A stretch of DNA of 64,000 nucleotides from Saccharopolyspora elongata (GCF_004348985.1 NZ_SMKW01000003.1:124001-188000), one strand, 5' to 3'. Counted from the first letter of the stretch, positions 50,810-60,498 are shown. The notes: a model not told the origin generated them from the sequence alone. Numbers and translations: made by a program.

Positions 50810-53057
50810 ATTGCGATCGGCAACCGGGCGGTGGATCGCCGGGGCAGCGGCGCTGCTGGCCGGCGCGATGCCGCTGACCGCGATGCCGCCCGCGTCGGCG
50901 CAGGACGCGCCGCCCGCGCTGAAGCCGGTGCAGATCGTGCTGCTGGTCGACCAGTCCGGGAGCCTGACCGAGCAGGACGTCGCGGCCGAGCGCGACGCCG
51001 CGCGGGTGATCGTCCAGGGCGAGCCCGCCCGGGACTCCACCGTGTCGGTGTTCGGCTTCGGCAGCGCGAACGAGATCGGCCGGTCGGCGGTCGACCCGAT
51101 CTGCGCGCCGACGAAGACGGATTCGCCGCAGAACCGGCAGTCCCTCGCCGAATGCGTCGGCGGGATCCACCGGCGCACCCCGGCCGAGGGCAACGGCACC
51201 GACCACGTCGAGGCCCTGCGCCAGGCGCTGAGCAGCCTCAGCGCGCCGGGTGGGGAAGACCAGCCCAAGATCGTTTACCTGTTGACCGATGGTGTGCTGG
51301 ACGTGACCGACAGCCCCGGCTACGGCACCACCGACGACGAGCGCAACGCCGAGGCGCGGTTCCGGCTGCGCGGCGTGCTGGACTCGCTGAAGCAGGCCGG
51401 GGTCAGCGTGTGGCCGCTGGGGTTCGGCCAGGCCGACCCCGCACAGCTCGACCGGTTCGCCACCGGGGCCGCGGAGCACAGCTGCGGGCTGCGCACCGAG
51501 AAGCCGCACGCGACGGTGATCAAGGAATCCGCGGACCTGTGGGGCGCCATCGGGCGGGCGTCCAGCGCGGCCCGCTGCACGAGCGTCGGGGAGCCGGTCC
51601 CCGGGCAGCTGCCTTCCGGCGGGACCGTGGACCTGCCGGTGGAAGTCCCGGCGATCGCCAGCGAAGGCACCATCCTGGTGTTCAAGCGCGACCGGCGGGT
51701 CCGGGTCGACTACCTCGACCCGAACGGCGCGAAGGTCGAACTGGCGGCCACCGGGGACCCCGGCGGCTCCTACTTCGAGCTGAGCGGCCAGGACACCGAG
51801 GCCGAGGCGTTGCGGATCCGCTACCCGGTCCCGGGTCGCTGGACCGTGCGGCTGACCTCGCCGCCGGGCGTGCCGCCGCAGGAAGTCGGCGCCACGACGG
51901 TGTTCCAGGGCGCGGTCCGCGCGATGCCGTACTTCACGCCGCAGAACCCAGCCCCGGGGTCGACGGTGGAGTTCTTCATGCAGGTGCGCGGCGCCAGGAC
52001 CGCGATCAAGGACCCGGCGCAGTTGACGGGCCTGACGTTGACCGCCGGACTCAGCGGCGACGGGTTCGCGCCGATCCCGCCGGTCGAACTGTCCGATGAG
52101 GACGGTGACGGCGAATACCGGGGCCGGATCGTCGTGCCCGCGACCGCGAAGGGGCGGCTCGACTTCGCCGCCGACATCACCGGGGTCGGCGTGAGCGGTG
52201 ACCACCAGATCATGCCCACCCGGGTCTCGTCCGGATCGGGAGGAGTGCAGACCGTGCTGAACCTCGATGGCGCGGGCGGCGAAGTCGTCGCCGGAACCTC
52301 GCTGAACGGCAGCGTCGACGTCAACAACGCGACCGGTCGGCCCCGGACGCTCCGGTTCGAGGTGACCGACCTCAGCCAGGGCGCGCTGGTGCGGGCCTCG
52401 CCGGAGAAGCTGGTGGTGCCGCCGGCGGCGGGCTCGCAGCGGCTGGGCTTCACCCTCACCTTCGACCCGGCGACGGCGCTGGGCTCGAACCAGGGCCGCA
52501 TCCGGCTGGTGGACGAGGCCACCGGCGAGGTGCTGCGCGAGCCGGTGTTCGAGCGCGAAGTGGTGGCACCGCCGACGCTAGTGGAAACCCTTTGGTGGCT
52601 TTGGATCCTGCTCCTCGCCGCGGTCGTCGCGGCGGTCGGGGCGACCCTGCTGCGGAGGCGGCGGCGCAACGCCGAGCGCGACGTCCGCGGCATCCGGGTC
52701 GAGCTGCGCCGCCACGGGCAGCCCACCGGCAACTCGGTCAAGGCGCACCAGCACGGGACGGAGTTCCGCTTCGGCGTCCACCGCGGCGAAAGCGCCGCCG
52801 ACACCCGCATCACCGGCGGTTCCGGCGGGGATCGCTACCGGGTGCGGCGGGCCGCGGGCAGGCCGGTGCTGACCGGCCCGGCGGGGCAACCGCTCGGCCT
52901 CTCCCCGGGTGGCTCGCTCGAACTGGCCGACGGCGTGGAACTGGTCGTCCACGACCGGCCTGCCCGGCGCCGCAGGGCGAAACCTGCCCGGGGCAAGCCC
53001 GTCCACAGTGGAACTCCGGCGAGACCGAAGCGGTCCTACGACCCATACGACCTCTGA
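50802..53057 (+). CDS. Surface von Willebrand factor A protein with C-terminal membrane anchor
   Basis: A 751-residue type I membrane protein. Signal peptide at residues 8-33 ends in ASA. The vWA domain starts at residue 43; its metal site DxSxS is Asp50-Gln-Ser52-Gly-Ser54, and YLLTDGVLD carries a further metal Asp. Beta-sandwich segments follow. One transmembrane helix at about 597-618 (WWLWILLLAAVVAAVGATLL) is followed by RRRRR and a 130-residue cytoplasmic tail. It may sense a ligand outside and signal to CHAT, tubulin or GTPase inside; inferred. Overlaps the CHAT gene by eight bases. Confidence 0.88.
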   Translation: MRELRSATGRWIAGAAALLAGAMPLTAMPPASAQDAPPALKPVQIVLLVDQSGSLTEQDVAAERDAARVIVQGEPARDSTVSVFGFGSANEIGRSAVDPICAPTKTDSPQNRQSLAECVGGIHRRTPAEGNGTDHVEALRQALSSLSAPGGEDQPKIVYLLTDGVLDVTDSPGYGTTDDERNAEARFRLRGVLDSLKQAGVSVWPLGFGQADPAQLDRFATGAAEHSCGLRTEKPHATVIKESADLWGAIGRASSAARCTSVGEPVPGQLPSGGTVDLPVEVPAIASEGTILVFKRDRRVRVDYLDPNGAKVELAATGDPGGSYFELSGQDTEAEALRIRYPVPGRWTVRLTSPPGVPPQEVGATTVFQGAVRAMPYFTPQNPAPGSTVEFFMQVRGARTAIKDPAQLTGLTLTAGLSGDGFAPIPPVELSDEDGDGEYRGRIVVPATAKGRLDFAADITGVGVSGDHQIMPTRVSSGSGGVQTVLNLDGAGGEVVAGTSLNGSVDVNNATGRPRTLRFEVTDLSQGALVRASPEKLVVPPAAGSQRLGFTLTFDPATALGSNQGRIRLVDEATGEVLREPVFEREVVAPPTLVETLWWLWILLLAAVVAAVGATLLRRRRRNAERDVRGIRVELRRHGQPTGNSVKAHQHGTEFRFGVHRGESAADTRITGGSGGDRYRVRRAAGRPVLTGPAGQPLGLSPGGSLELADGVELVVHDRPARRRRAKPARGKPVHSGTPARPKRSYDPYDL

Positions 53058-53072
53058 AGTGAGGACCTCACC

Positions 53073-56000
53073 ATGAAGATCCACCAGCCGATGCTGTTCC
53101 TCGGCCTCGGGGGCACCGGATGCCGCGTCGGCCGCGAGCTGGAGCGGGTGCTTCGCGAGGCGCTCTGCGGCCCAGACGGCACCGAGCTCGTCGCGCGCAT
53201 GCGCGGGCACGACTACCTGCCCTACCAGCTGCCGTCCTGCCTTCAGTTCGCCTACGCGGACCTCAGCATCGACGAGCTGAGCAAGGTGCTGCCGAACGTG
53301 GTGCCCAGCTCCGACCACCACGCCGCCGCGCAGCACACCACGCACCTCATCGCGAACCTCGTGCCGCCGAACCACCACAACAGCGCGCAACTCGCCCAGG
53401 CCATGCGGATCACCCTGGACGGGCGGATCGACTGGCTGCCCGGACCGGACACCGACCCCCGGGTGGCGCCGCTGAGCGCGGGCGCCGGCCAGCTGCCGAC
53501 GGTCGGCCGGGCCGTGTTGTTCGAGACGATGCGCCAGGGCCACGGACCCGCCGCCGTACTGCACGGCGTGACCGCGGCGATGCAGCGGATCAAGGCATCT
53601 GGCGCGGTGCTGCACGAGCTGGGCGGGAAGATGACCAACAAGGTCGACGTGTTCGTCGCCTTCTCGGTGGCCGGCGGCACCGGCAGCGGCATCTTCTACG
53701 ACTACCTGCACCTGATCGGCGAGCACCTGCGGCAGGCGGGGACCGAGGCCAGGGTCTACCCCTTGGTGCTGATGCCGTCCGCCTTCAACGAGGGCATGGG
53801 CGGCGGTCGCGCCGCCGTGCTCAACTCGGCCACCGCGCTCGTCGACCTGTTCCGCCTGGTCGACGACCAGAACGCGCAGGGGGCCGGGGACGACCTCAGA
53901 GGCGCGCAGGACCGTGGCCCGCTGTCGGTCTGGTACCCGGGCGAGTCCCGCCCGATCAGCCTGCAGCCCGCCACCGTGCAGACCGCTTTCCTGTTCGGCC
54001 GCCCGAAGGACGGGGTGAGCGGCGAGGACCTGGTCCGGTCGATGGTCTCGCTGGTCACCACCTTGATCGGCGCCGGATCGGAAGGCGATCAGTCCTTCGC
54101 CGACCGCTTCATCAACGACACGGTCGGCCGCTCGGCGTTCGACCAGACCGGCATCGGGCGGCGCGGCGTGTCGACATCGGCGGTCGCCTCGCTGAACATC
54201 CCGCTCGCGGTGCTGGCGGACGTGGTCAGCTCCCGGCTGCTCGCCGAGGCGGTGCGGGAGATGCGGAAGCCGCCCACCGGGGCCGGGGTGCACAACCGCG
54301 ACCTCATCGAGCGCTTCGACGTCGCCGCCGGGCTGGAGGGCTTCCTCACCTGCGCGCCGCTGGAGCCCTTCGCCGACGTCGAGGACGTCCCGGTCGGCTA
54401 CGACTCGATCATCCAGGCGCTGAACGCCCGGGCGCGGACCATGCAGGAGAGCCTGGAGCGGAACGAGCGCCTGCTCGGCCCGCACCTCGGCCGGGTGGCC
54501 CGGGACTTCGACCCGATCAAGGCCGCGGAGGAGCTGTCGCGCACGGTCGACCCGTTCCGGCTGCGGCGCGTCATGCGCGGCGATCCGGGCTACCCCGAGA
54601 AGCTGGACCGGGGCGGTTTCGAGAAGGTCCTCAACGACCGCAAGGAATCCCGGCGGGCGCCGGGTGAGTTCGAACTGCACCCGCCGCAGCCCGAGAGCGT
54701 GCAGCGGCGGCGCGGCCTGCGGAAGCTGCACTGGATGGACTCGACCGTCCAGGAGGCGGTCGAGGACCAGGACGCCTGGTACCGGTTGCGGGTCCGGCAG
54801 CAGTGGCACGATGCGTGGCGCAAGAACGAGCGGGTCTGGGAGCCGCGCTGGCGCTCGTTCTGCGATCAGCTCGCCGCCATCACCGACGAGTTCGCGGACC
54901 ACATCGCCGCGGCCGACCGGCAGTTCTCCGACCGCGCAGCGCAGCTCGACGCGCCCCGGCTCGGGGTGTCCTACCTGAAGCCTCCGGACGAAGGCGGGCT
55001 GGAGGGCTTCTACGCCCGGGTTCACGCCGCGCTGAAGTACCGCTTCCGCGACCGGCTCGACGCGAACGCGACGGCGGCCGACGTCGTCGGGCTGATCCTC
55101 GGCGAGGACGGCTGGTCCGGCGCCTTCCGCGTCGGCCGGGAGCGGCCCGACGCGGCGGTCCACCTGGTGCGCCAACGGATTCGCGGCGCCGTCTCGGAGT
55201 GCTTCCGGCCCGGCGGCGGGGAACGATCCCTCGTCCCGTCGATCCGCGACCTGCTGATGGCGACGGTCGGCCGGGCCGACCGGGCCGTCGACGACGAAGC
55301 CGTCGCGCACTTCCGCAAGGAGCTGGCCGGGCTGGTGCCCGGCGGGTACGCGCCGCCGGGGGAGGGCGACCTGAAGGTGCTCATCTCCTACCCCGGCAGC
55401 GCACCCGACAGCGATGTGGAGACGTTCCTGAAGAACCAGTTGCTGAAGTCCGTGCACACGCCGTCGATCGAGTTCCGGCCGAACGAATCCGATTCGCTGG
55501 TCGTCTTCTTCTTCCGCAGCTGCATGGGCATCACAGAGGTGCCCGAGGTGCGCGCGGCTATCCAGCTCGCGGCCGAGGCCCGGCGGTACGAGCGGCCCGA
55601 CGACCGGTTGGCCTGGAGGCAGCGCCTCGGCAGGGCCCCGGGCTACCTGATCTCCACCCCGGCCGACCGCGCGCTGATCCTGCAGAGCTTCCTCAACGCG
55701 ATGTGGAACGGCAACGTGGAGGTGGACCCGCCCGGTCAGGGCCGCAGCCCGCAGCGGATCCGGATCCACCCCGGGAACGCCGCCGCCACGCCGCTGACCC
55801 TGGAGCTGACGCCGTTCCGGGAGCTCTCGTCGTGGGGGAGCCTGCTGCAGGCCTACGAGGAGTGGGTGCTCGGCAACGACAACGGCAACAAGCGCGCCCT
55901 CGCCGCAGAGCTGATCGCGACCAAGCCGCGCAACGTGGACCGCGACCCCGCACCGCCGTCGCCGCTTTTCGCCGCGTTCCAACAACTTCCGGAGAAGGAG

Positions 56001-56195
56001 GCGCAACTGCTCGACGAGATCCGCAACCGGCCCGGGATCGGCGCGGGCGAGCAGCTCGACCTGATCGAGGAGTTCTGGACGCGGACCCTGCCCGCCGCGA
56101 TGGGACTGCCGTTCCGCGGCGTGCAGGCGCCGTTCGCGAACCTGCGGGACATGACCGAGTACTTCGACTACCAGTCCCCGGCGGGCGACCGGTGA
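53073..56195 (+). CDS. Tubulin/FtsZ-like GTPase (Tubulin_2 type)
   Basis: A 1040-residue protein. GLGGTGCRVG at residues 11-20 is the first nucleotide loop and AGGTGSG at 200-206 is the tubulin/FtsZ signature loop that binds phosphate. PLVLMPSAFNEGMGGGRAA then matches the following tubulin strand. Beyond residue 380 a very long helical C-terminal part has no known family. Stand-alone tubulin-like proteins of this kind are known in Pfam only as Tubulin_2, without a defined role. Polymerisation is possible but unproven. Lies 15 bp after the vWA gene. Confidence 0.82.
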   Translation: MKIHQPMLFLGLGGTGCRVGRELERVLREALCGPDGTELVARMRGHDYLPYQLPSCLQFAYADLSIDELSKVLPNVVPSSDHHAAAQHTTHLIANLVPPNHHNSAQLAQAMRITLDGRIDWLPGPDTDPRVAPLSAGAGQLPTVGRAVLFETMRQGHGPAAVLHGVTAAMQRIKASGAVLHELGGKMTNKVDVFVAFSVAGGTGSGIFYDYLHLIGEHLRQAGTEARVYPLVLMPSAFNEGMGGGRAAVLNSATALVDLFRLVDDQNAQGAGDDLRGAQDRGPLSVWYPGESRPISLQPATVQTAFLFGRPKDGVSGEDLVRSMVSLVTTLIGAGSEGDQSFADRFINDTVGRSAFDQTGIGRRGVSTSAVASLNIPLAVLADVVSSRLLAEAVREMRKPPTGAGVHNRDLIERFDVAAGLEGFLTCAPLEPFADVEDVPVGYDSIIQALNARARTMQESLERNERLLGPHLGRVARDFDPIKAAEELSRTVDPFRLRRVMRGDPGYPEKLDRGGFEKVLNDRKESRRAPGEFELHPPQPESVQRRRGLRKLHWMDSTVQEAVEDQDAWYRLRVRQQWHDAWRKNERVWEPRWRSFCDQLAAITDEFADHIAAADRQFSDRAAQLDAPRLGVSYLKPPDEGGLEGFYARVHAALKYRFRDRLDANATAADVVGLILGEDGWSGAFRVGRERPDAAVHLVRQRIRGAVSECFRPGGGERSLVPSIRDLLMATVGRADRAVDDEAVAHFRKELAGLVPGGYAPPGEGDLKVLISYPGSAPDSDVETFLKNQLLKSVHTPSIEFRPNESDSLVVFFFRSCMGITEVPEVRAAIQLAAEARRYERPDDRLAWRQRLGRAPGYLISTPADRALILQSFLNAMWNGNVEVDPPGQGRSPQRIRIHPGNAAATPLTLELTPFRELSSWGSLLQAYEEWVLGNDNGNKRALAAELIATKPRNVDRDPAPPSPLFAAFQQLPEKEAQLLDEIRNRPGIGAGEQLDLIEEFWTRTLPAAMGLPFRGVQAPFANLRDMTEYFDYQSPAGDR

Positions 56196-58369
56196 CCGCC
56201 CGCCGCGACGACCCCGTCCTCGTCGTCGACCTGCGCGACGGCGAGTGCGACGCGGAGCAGGCCGAAGGCGCGGTGCTGGTGCTCGACGACGCGGAGAACG
56301 CCGCCGACCACGACGACTTCTACCAGGCGCTGCTCGGGAATCCGGCGGTTTCGGGCGTGCTCTGCGTCGCCGTCGACGGCGGGAACTCCGACGGCGCGGT
56401 GCGCATCCGGCCCGCGCCGTCGCTGGCTCCCGTCGAGCGCGCGGCGACCGTCTGGATCGGCCACGCCGAGGGGATCCGGTGGCGACCGGCGGATCCCCTC
56501 GTGCGCGCGGTCGCCCGAACCGGGCATTCCGGCCTGGGACAGCTGATCGACGCCCTCGCCGACCCGGCGGTCTTCGCCGCCGTCGTGAAGGCCGTCAGCA
56601 CGCTGCCCTACAGCACGGCCAGCGCGGGCATGGCCCTGGAGCGGACCAGCCTGCACGACGCCGAGCTGCGCCGGGCGCAGGAGGAGGCCATCGCCTGGTT
56701 CACCGATCCGGACGCGGGCCGGGTCGGTTCCCGGGAGCTGCCGCGCGACGAATTCCGCGCCGCGGTGCGCGAAACCATCGAGGTCGATGCCGCCGAGGAC
56801 GTCCTGGTTCCCGGCGCCGAGCTGGCCGGTGCGCATGCCCGCGCGGTCACGGCGCTCAACGCGGCCGACCACGCGCTGACCCGCGTCGACCACTTCCTCG
56901 CTCCGTTGCCGAAGCGGCGCCCGAGACCGGTCGTCGGGCCGGCCCTCGCCGAGGCGCGGGCGGAGGTGCAGGACTTCCACGACAAGGCGACCCAGCAGTT
57001 GCAGCGCATCGACGAGAACCTGCGGGGACAACGCGTCGACCGGGACGTCGTCACGCGGCTCGGGGTACGCGGCCCGGTTCCGGCGCGACCGCGCGACATC
57101 CGCGACCGCACGCGGCGGCTCGTCGAGGAATGGCTCGGGCGGTACCGGTCGGTGGCGTGCCTGCTGCCGGACCTCGACGCCGGGCGGGTCGGCCAGGAAC
57201 CGCAGGGTTGCGCGGCGGCCATCGCCGAGCTGGCGGCCCTCGCGCCGCTCGCCGGTCCCGTGCCGCGCCTCGCGACGTGGCCATCGCTTTCGCTGGCGGC
57301 GCCGCTGGCCGCGGTGGCCGGTGGCCTGGCGGCGCTGGGGACCTCCGCGCTGGGCGTCGTAGCCGCGTTCTTCGTCCCGCTGCTGGCCCTGGCCTGGTTC
57401 GCCGCCGGTCTGTTGCTGCAGGCGCGGCAACCGACCGCCACCGGCGAGCAGGGCTTCGCCGAAGCCGCGCCGCCCGCCGCGTTGTTCTGGGGGTTGCCGG
57501 TGTTCGGTGGCTGGCTGCTGGTCTTCCTCGTTGCGGGCACGGGAATCCCGGCCGTCTTCGGTCTGGTCGCGGCAGTGCTCTCGGTGTTGCTGTCGGCCTG
57601 GACGATGGGGGTCGGCTGGCGGCGATCGGTGCGGCAGTGGCGGCGCGAGCTCGACTTCGACGGCGTCCGGGACCGGCTGGCCCGGACCGCGCAGCTGGTG
57701 GACGGCGTGATCCGGGCCGAGTGGCGGCCTTCGGCCCGGCGCGTGCTGTTCGCCGAAGGGCTGCGCCAGGTCTCGATCGGCCTGACCGCGGTCCGGGACG
57801 CGCTCGCCGAGCGCGCGGCCGACCTGCTCGGTCCGCCCGGGAAGCCCGGCGAGAACGGTTCGGACGGCCCGCCGGACCGCGACATCCACCAGGAGGCGTG
57901 CGAGGTCGTCGTCACCGACCTGGTCGACCTGACGATCGCCGCGCTCCGCCCGTGCTGGGCCGGGATCGAGACCGATCGGCCCGCGGCGCGCGAGGAACAC
58001 GCGCGGGAGGCCGAGCGGCTGCTCGACGCCTACCGCGAACACTTGGGGCGGTACGGGTTGCTCGTGCCGCCGCCCTTCGCCCGCGAACGCGCCCATCGCG
58101 CGGAACTCGCCGCCCGGCTGTGGGATGGCTCGCCGGTCGGCGACGCGCTCCGCTGCGACGTCGACGCCGAGATGACGCAGCTGTGCCACGCCCGGCAGCT
58201 CGGCGCGGTCAGCGCGCTGGCCGATCGCGCGGAGCTCGTCCGGTTCGCGCCCGCGGCGGTTCGCGTTGGCAGGCACGGGGATCCGTGGCCTGCCGTCACC
58301 TGGACCGGGGACGCCGAGATCGCGGGCACCCTGCGGCTCGTCCCGCTCCGAGAGGGGGTGTTCCAGTGA
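56192..58369 (+). CDS. Four-helix membrane protein of the CHAT/vWA/tubulin operon
   Basis: A 725-residue protein. The N-terminal 350 residues are cytoplasmic, beginning with a Rossmann-like strand-helix pattern (VLVVDLRDGEC). Two hydrophobic hairpins lie at about 365-408 and 430-472 (for example VVAAFFVPLLALAWFAAGLL). A charged helical C-terminal part follows. No family is recognised. GTG start overlaps the tubulin stop by four bases and its stop overlaps the GTPase gene, so the membrane platform is made with both. Confidence 0.75.
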   Translation: MTARRDDPVLVVDLRDGECDAEQAEGAVLVLDDAENAADHDDFYQALLGNPAVSGVLCVAVDGGNSDGAVRIRPAPSLAPVERAATVWIGHAEGIRWRPADPLVRAVARTGHSGLGQLIDALADPAVFAAVVKAVSTLPYSTASAGMALERTSLHDAELRRAQEEAIAWFTDPDAGRVGSRELPRDEFRAAVRETIEVDAAEDVLVPGAELAGAHARAVTALNAADHALTRVDHFLAPLPKRRPRPVVGPALAEARAEVQDFHDKATQQLQRIDENLRGQRVDRDVVTRLGVRGPVPARPRDIRDRTRRLVEEWLGRYRSVACLLPDLDAGRVGQEPQGCAAAIAELAALAPLAGPVPRLATWPSLSLAAPLAAVAGGLAALGTSALGVVAAFFVPLLALAWFAAGLLLQARQPTATGEQGFAEAAPPAALFWGLPVFGGWLLVFLVAGTGIPAVFGLVAAVLSVLLSAWTMGVGWRRSVRQWRRELDFDGVRDRLARTAQLVDGVIRAEWRPSARRVLFAEGLRQVSIGLTAVRDALAERAADLLGPPGKPGENGSDGPPDRDIHQEACEVVVTDLVDLTIAALRPCWAGIETDRPAAREEHAREAERLLDAYREHLGRYGLLVPPPFARERAHRAELAARLWDGSPVGDALRCDVDAEMTQLCHARQLGAVSALADRAELVRFAPAAVRVGRHGDPWPAVTWTGDAEIAGTLRLVPLREGVFQ

Positions 58370-60312
58370 CGACGGAGGTCAGGTGCCGCGCCGTCGACGG
58401 CACGCCGCGCACCCTCCGGCTGACGGTCGTCGGCGATGCCGGCGTCTCCGGCGGCGGCCTGCCCACCCGCGTGGTGTCCGTGGACGGCGGTCCGCAGCTG
58501 CTGCAGAAGTGGTTGCCCCGCAACGATTCCGGCTATCCGGGCTTGCTCGGCCCGCTGGACCGCGAGATCCGGGCGCTGCACCGCTTCGCCCTGACGTTCC
58601 CGCGCGACAGCTACCCGCCCGAGCTGCCGAGGCTGTGGTACTACGACGTGGACGGCGCCGAGCCGTTCGTCCTCGTCGAGCCCTACCGCGGCGAGCCCGT
58701 CGAGGGGCTGTTGCCCGAGCTCGCGCCGCAGCACCGCTACCGGCTGCAGGCCGGCCTGCTGCGCGCGCTGCACCTCGCCGCGGTGGCCGGGATCGCCCAC
58801 GGGCGGGTGGATCTCGGCGCGCTCCGGTGGGATTCCGCGACCAGGACGGTGCAACTCGTCGACTTCGAGCACGCCGCCGGGATCGGCGAGCAGCGCCGGT
58901 CGGCCGACGACCGGCCCATCGACGTCCGCGACGACGTCTGGGACGCCGGGCTGGCGCTCTGGCGCACCGTGCACCCGCACACCGGGCGCGGGGCCCCGGA
59001 CCTCTCTGTGGACGGCGGCGCGCTGAGCACGCTGCTCGACGGGGTTTTCGTCAACCCGCCGGACTTCCGCCCGACGCCGGCGGACCTGCTGACCAGGCTC
59101 GGCGAGCAGACGGACGTCCCGGTCCTCGCGCCCGGCAGCGCCCTGGTCCCGGGCGTCGAGGCGTACAAGAACCTGTTGCGGCGCAAGCGGGAACGGATCG
59201 CGGCGCAGGCGTCGCAGAACGTCCCGGCACGATCCTGGCTGCCCTGGCGGCGCGCCTCGAAGTCCGAAGTGGACGACCAACCGGTGCTCGTCCGCTGCCC
59301 GGTGTGCCTCGACTCCTATCCGCCGCCGCTGCCCGACGACGAGCTGTGGCGCCACGAGGACGACGGGTTCGTCAAGGACGACTCGTCCTCGCTCGACCCG
59401 CAGAAGCGGCACTTCCGCAGCCTCAGCGCCTACCGCCGCTGCCCGAACCCGTCCGACGACGTCGCCGAGCACTTCCTGCCCGCGACGTACTTCGACCACG
59501 GTCCGCCGCTGGTCGTGGCGCTGATCGGCCGCCCATCGGCGGGGAAGACGCACCTGCTCGCCGCGATGCTGCGGGAGGTGGTCGACCGCGGCGGCCTGAC
59601 GCCCTACGGGCTGACGGCGACCGCACTGGACCTGCACCGCCACGACCGCTACCGGAAGCAGGTCCTGGCGGCGGCCGAACGCGGCGAGCGGCTGCCGGGC
59701 ACGCCGGAGGGCCTGACCGATCCGGCGGAGATCCTGCTGATCAGCGGGCCGGGAGGCAGCCGGCCGCTGGTGCTCTTCGACGTGGCGGGCGAGGACCTGC
59801 AGGCGGTCGGCGATTCCCGGCTCGCGCGGTTCCTGATCGGCACCGGCGCCCTGATCTTCGTGCACGGGCTGGAACCCGTGCCCGAGCGCGTCGGCGACCA
59901 GGCGTTCGAGATGTCGCTGGCCCGGCTCCGGGCGATCCCGGAGTTCGAGCGGCTGCCCACGGCGATCGTCGCGACCAAGGCGGACCGGCTGCGCTACCTC
60001 CCGCCGATCGACCACTGGCTGCGGCACCGCAACGCAGCCCTCGCGTCGGTCGATCCCGTGCTGCTGCACGTGGAGAGCAGTTCGGCCTTCGCGTTCTTGC
60101 ACGGCCGCGGCGACCACGCCGCGCTCGCGCCGTTCAGTGTCTTCGACCGGTGCACCTTGCACTTCGTGTCGGCCAGCGGCAGCGAGGCCGCGCCGGGAGA
60201 GGAGCGGTTCGCGCGCGGGTTCGAGCCGGTCCGGGTGCTGGAGCCGCTGGTCGCCATCCTCGCGATGGCCGGGATGATCGGGGGCGAGGCGGCCGGCCGG
60301 GTCGGGGCCTGA
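58366..60312 (+). CDS. Degenerate protein kinase fused to zinc ribbon and TRAFAC-type GTPase
   Basis: A 648-residue fusion. Residues 1-260 have a kinase fold: Lys48 in QKWLP, HGRVDLGALRWD at 145-156 and DFEHA at 166. HRD and DFG motifs have lost their catalytic forms, so it is probably a pseudokinase. A CPVC site (Cys311, Cys314, with Cys359) forms a zinc ribbon. The GTPase domain has P-loop GRPSAGKT (388-395), DVAGED (Asp472) and TKAD (537-540), the G1, G3 and G4 motifs; it resembles the DO-GTPase 2 family. It is the last gene of the operon. Confidence 0.82.
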   Translation: MTTEVRCRAVDGTPRTLRLTVVGDAGVSGGGLPTRVVSVDGGPQLLQKWLPRNDSGYPGLLGPLDREIRALHRFALTFPRDSYPPELPRLWYYDVDGAEPFVLVEPYRGEPVEGLLPELAPQHRYRLQAGLLRALHLAAVAGIAHGRVDLGALRWDSATRTVQLVDFEHAAGIGEQRRSADDRPIDVRDDVWDAGLALWRTVHPHTGRGAPDLSVDGGALSTLLDGVFVNPPDFRPTPADLLTRLGEQTDVPVLAPGSALVPGVEAYKNLLRRKRERIAAQASQNVPARSWLPWRRASKSEVDDQPVLVRCPVCLDSYPPPLPDDELWRHEDDGFVKDDSSSLDPQKRHFRSLSAYRRCPNPSDDVAEHFLPATYFDHGPPLVVALIGRPSAGKTHLLAAMLREVVDRGGLTPYGLTATALDLHRHDRYRKQVLAAAERGERLPGTPEGLTDPAEILLISGPGGSRPLVLFDVAGEDLQAVGDSRLARFLIGTGALIFVHGLEPVPERVGDQAFEMSLARLRAIPEFERLPTAIVATKADRLRYLPPIDHWLRHRNAALASVDPVLLHVESSSAFAFLHGRGDHAALAPFSVFDRCTLHFVSASGSEAAPGEERFARGFEPVRVLEPLVAILAMAGMIGGEAAGRVGA

Positions 60313-60319
60313 GCCCCGG

Positions 60320-60399
60320 CTACTGGTCGGCCGGGGGCTGGACGAGTCGCTGGAGGATCGTGAGGATCTGCTGGCGTTCGTCCAGGGAGCGCGACGGCT
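60320..60399 (-). pseudogene. 3' tail of a truncated minus-strand gene
   Basis: Reading the minus strand, about 25 codons up to a TAG at 60320-60322 spell a helical, MarR-like C-terminus (LDERQQILTILQRLVQ). An in-frame stop blocks the frame further upstream, exactly where the transposon left end should begin. The tail of a gene cut by the insertion is the simplest reading; family assignment is weak. Confidence 0.4.
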
Positions 60400-60498
60400 T
60401 CTACTTGTCCTTTAGCGCGGAGGGACGCACCGCCACCGGCCTTGAGACCGGTACGTTCCGGTCAGGACTGTCAGCGTGGCACTCTAGGATGATCTCCG

